Of a stretch of DNA of 64,000 nucleotides, positions 62,822 to 64,000 are shown piece by piece. Source of the DNA: Weissella paramesenteroides ATCC 33313 (lineage in GTDB: Bacteria > Bacillota > Bacilli > Lactobacillales > Lactobacillaceae). How positions within the stretch are numbered: the first letter of the stretch is position 1; each line of letters opens with the position of its first letter. A program made the position numbers and the translations under genes. Location of the stretch: the NCBI RefSeq assembly GCF_000160575.1, contig NZ_GG697137.1:1-64000 (forward strand). Direction: 5' to 3'. The notes beneath the pieces are model-generated. The model had not been told where the DNA came from. It worked only from the letters and a program-made list of their open reading frames with translations, and ran no database searches.

Positions 62822-63097
62822 TTAATGCCCAAATAACTGAAAGGTATTAACAACTCCCCAAATCCATTGTTTACGTTGCAATTTTGTTAGAAGCTGCCAC
62901 CCATCCTGTGATAAATGTTGCTGATAAGATAATTGTCGTAAAGCTCTGATTATATCAATCATCTCTTTTTCTTGCGAGCGTTTTTGACGTTGTAAACGAT
63001 CAGTTGCCTCACTAATTATATACCCTTCATCAACAGTTAATTTTGGATGTTTAACCACAAAGTTTAATAAATATTGTCTGAGATCTTGTCTAAGCAT
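62822..63097 (-). CDS. Small helical protein, possibly bacteriocin-immunity-like
   Basis: A 91-residue, mostly alpha-helical soluble protein: a segment LRQYLLNFVVKHPKLTVDEG, a charged helix RLQRQKRSQEKEMIDIIRALRQL, then LSQDGWQLLTKLQRK and an aromatic tail. Size and helix pattern resemble the EntA-type immunity proteins for class IIa bacteriocins (four-helix bundle), but the match is loose and no bacteriocin gene lies nearby. Start ATG 63097 after GGGTGA. Treat as unknown with this as a lead. Confidence 0.5.
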   Translation of the reverse strand: MLRQDLRQYLLNFVVKHPKLTVDEGYIISEATDRLQRQKRSQEKEMIDIIRALRQLSYQQHLSQDGWQLLTKLQRKQWIWGVVNTFQLFGH

Positions 63098-63220
63098 ACT
63101 ATCACCCATATCTGATTGCGATTCTACTTCAACATTGATGTTGATTGTAACGTAATTTCTGTTATTTGTCTGAGTTAACGTATGTTAAACATGAAAATTT
63201 TTGTGAGCGCAAAGTTTAGG

Positions 63221-63280
63221 AAAAAATAGCGCAATTCACGTTACACACCAGCTTCAAGACGACTTTTGTCTCACTCTCCT
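63221..63280 (-). repeat. Structured intergenic repeat, copy C (5' half)
   Basis: Read on the minus strand from 63280, gagagtgagacaaaag and cttgaagctggtgtgtaacg, then gaattgcgct, match the 5' arm of copy B. Similarity stops where the loop would begin. It overlaps the last codons of the PAP2 gene. Confidence 0.7.
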
Positions 63281-64000
63281 AACGTTTGTCCCTTAACCAC
63301 ATACTGATAATAAAGAATCCGGAAGATATAAATAATCGTTGCTGTAATGAAGAATGAAGCGACGACATCCCCCATAAAGTGGGCGCCAATGATTACACGC
63401 GCAATTCCCATCAGCGCACCGTAAACAATACCAATAACCCACCAAGTTTTTTGTGCCTTACCTTGAAAGAACCAAGAAAGAACAATCAACAATGTTGCCG
63501 CCTGGGTATGTCCTGAAGGAAATGACATATGACCATTAACACCATTAATAGTTAACCAATTAGTATAGTTACTTTGACTTTTATTCAACTCATACGGACG
63601 CACCCGCCCCCATATTTCTTTTAGACCCAAATTGACTTGCAAAGAAAACCAAACAGTTAATGAGGCAAAAATAGCAATCACTAATAATTGTTTGATTCGC
63701 ACTAACTTAAGACGATTAAACCAATATTGCAAAGCCAAGGTCAAAATAATAAAAATAATAATCCAGATACCATAAGCCTTACCAACACTGAGCGCCGTTG
63801 TCGCACCATCACTATTTGCAAGACCAATTGCTTTATGATGATCACTGTTCGACTGTACCGACAAAAGATAACTTTCAACTTCATTAAGATACTGTTTTAA
63901 TTGCCAACCCGATAGTGCTAGTCCACCAAATGCCAAAAGACCTTTAAAAAGAGTTGTCTCTTGTACTTTTAATGCATAAGCAACTGCTATTTGTCCACTA
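63271..64000 (-). CDS. PAP2-family phosphatase, 5' end cut by window edge
   Basis: Membrane phosphatase of the PAP2 superfamily (undecaprenyl-PP or lipid phosphate type) with about six TM helices. The three-part active site is complete: KEIWGRVRPYE (KxxxxxxRP), SFPSGHTQAATLL (PSGH) and ARVIIGAHFMGDV (SRxxxxxHxxxD-like). The frame stays open to 64000 (SGQIAVAYALKVQETTLFKG...), so the TTG at 63936 is unlikely to be the start. The last codons, GGA GAG TGA, fall within repeat copy C. Confidence 0.88.
   Translation of the reverse strand, partial: SGQIAVAYALKVQETTLFKGLLAFGGLALSGWQLKQYLNEVESYLLSVQSNSDHHKAIGLANSDGATTALSVGKAYGIWIIIFIILTLALQYWFNRLKLVRIKQLLVIAIFASLTVWFSLQVNLGLKEIWGRVRPYELNKSQSNYTNWLTINGVNGHMSFPSGHTQAATLLIVLSWFFQGKAQKTWWVIGIVYGALMGIARVIIGAHFMGDVVASFFITATIIYIFRILYYQYVVKGQTLGE

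Overview
The window looks like chromosomal DNA of a low-GC lactic acid bacterium of the Leuconostocaceae type. Weissella is my first guess and Leuconostoc the alternative. This rests on protein flavour, AT-rich intergenic DNA, strong AGGAGG-like ribosome sites, a T-box leader, and the Bacillus-like order pth-mfd-MOP flippase-rqcP-divIC-tilS-hpt-ftsH-hslO-lysS. I saw no rRNA, tRNA, insertion sequence, prophage or CRISPR array.

Layout. 0.3-13.6 kb (minus strand) is the conserved housekeeping block, with lysS last: translation, protein quality control, purine salvage, tRNA-Ile lysidinylation, division and transcription-coupled repair. 13.7-19.9 kb holds a membrane-anchored amidase, TerC, and a YhgE/Pip exporter with a divergent TetR regulator. 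20.2-21.7 kb encodes a secreted protein with ricin-like repeats and a zinc-protease domain whose active-site motifs match anthrax lethal factor. 21.8-28.3 kb holds TatD, a CBS-ACT protein, a metal P-type ATPase, FetAB and an AEC permease. 28.3-35.7 kb has DUF421/DUF3290, acetyltransferases, tRNA-editing-like proteins, a LacI regulator with a HAD phosphatase, and an NmrA/Rrf2 divergent pair. 36-41 kb is pyruvate/branched-chain metabolism: pyruvate oxidase behind a likely CcpA site, a frameshifted LOG gene, and a T-box leader driving a ketopantoate-reductase-like dehydrogenase plus ilvE. 41-43.8 kb is a MerR-controlled redox-type operon. 43.9-51.7 kb carries a GDSL esterase, a class-I amidotransferase and the oppDFBCA peptide importer, whose binding protein lacks a lipobox. 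51.9-64 kb holds transporters, GNATs, a LysM protein, YihY, a candidate small RNA, a 3-methyladenine glycosylase, a PadR/HAAS/DUF4097 envelope module with PspC, a split ThrE exporter, an immunity-like small protein and a PAP2 phosphatase cut by the window edge.

The items most worth following are: (1) a dispersed intergenic repeat of about 130-220 nt whose two full copies (6.9 kb, 25.4 kb) fold into the same long hairpin with compensatory base changes, and whose fragments sit against stop codons elsewhere; (2) the lethal-factor-like secreted metalloprotease; (3) an Hsp33 with no cysteine at all; (4) a promoter-to-terminator transcript with no ORF at 57.4 kb; and (5) the non-lipoprotein OppA. 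Coordinates give the start codon I judge real from ribosome-site spacing, often shorter than the longest open frame.
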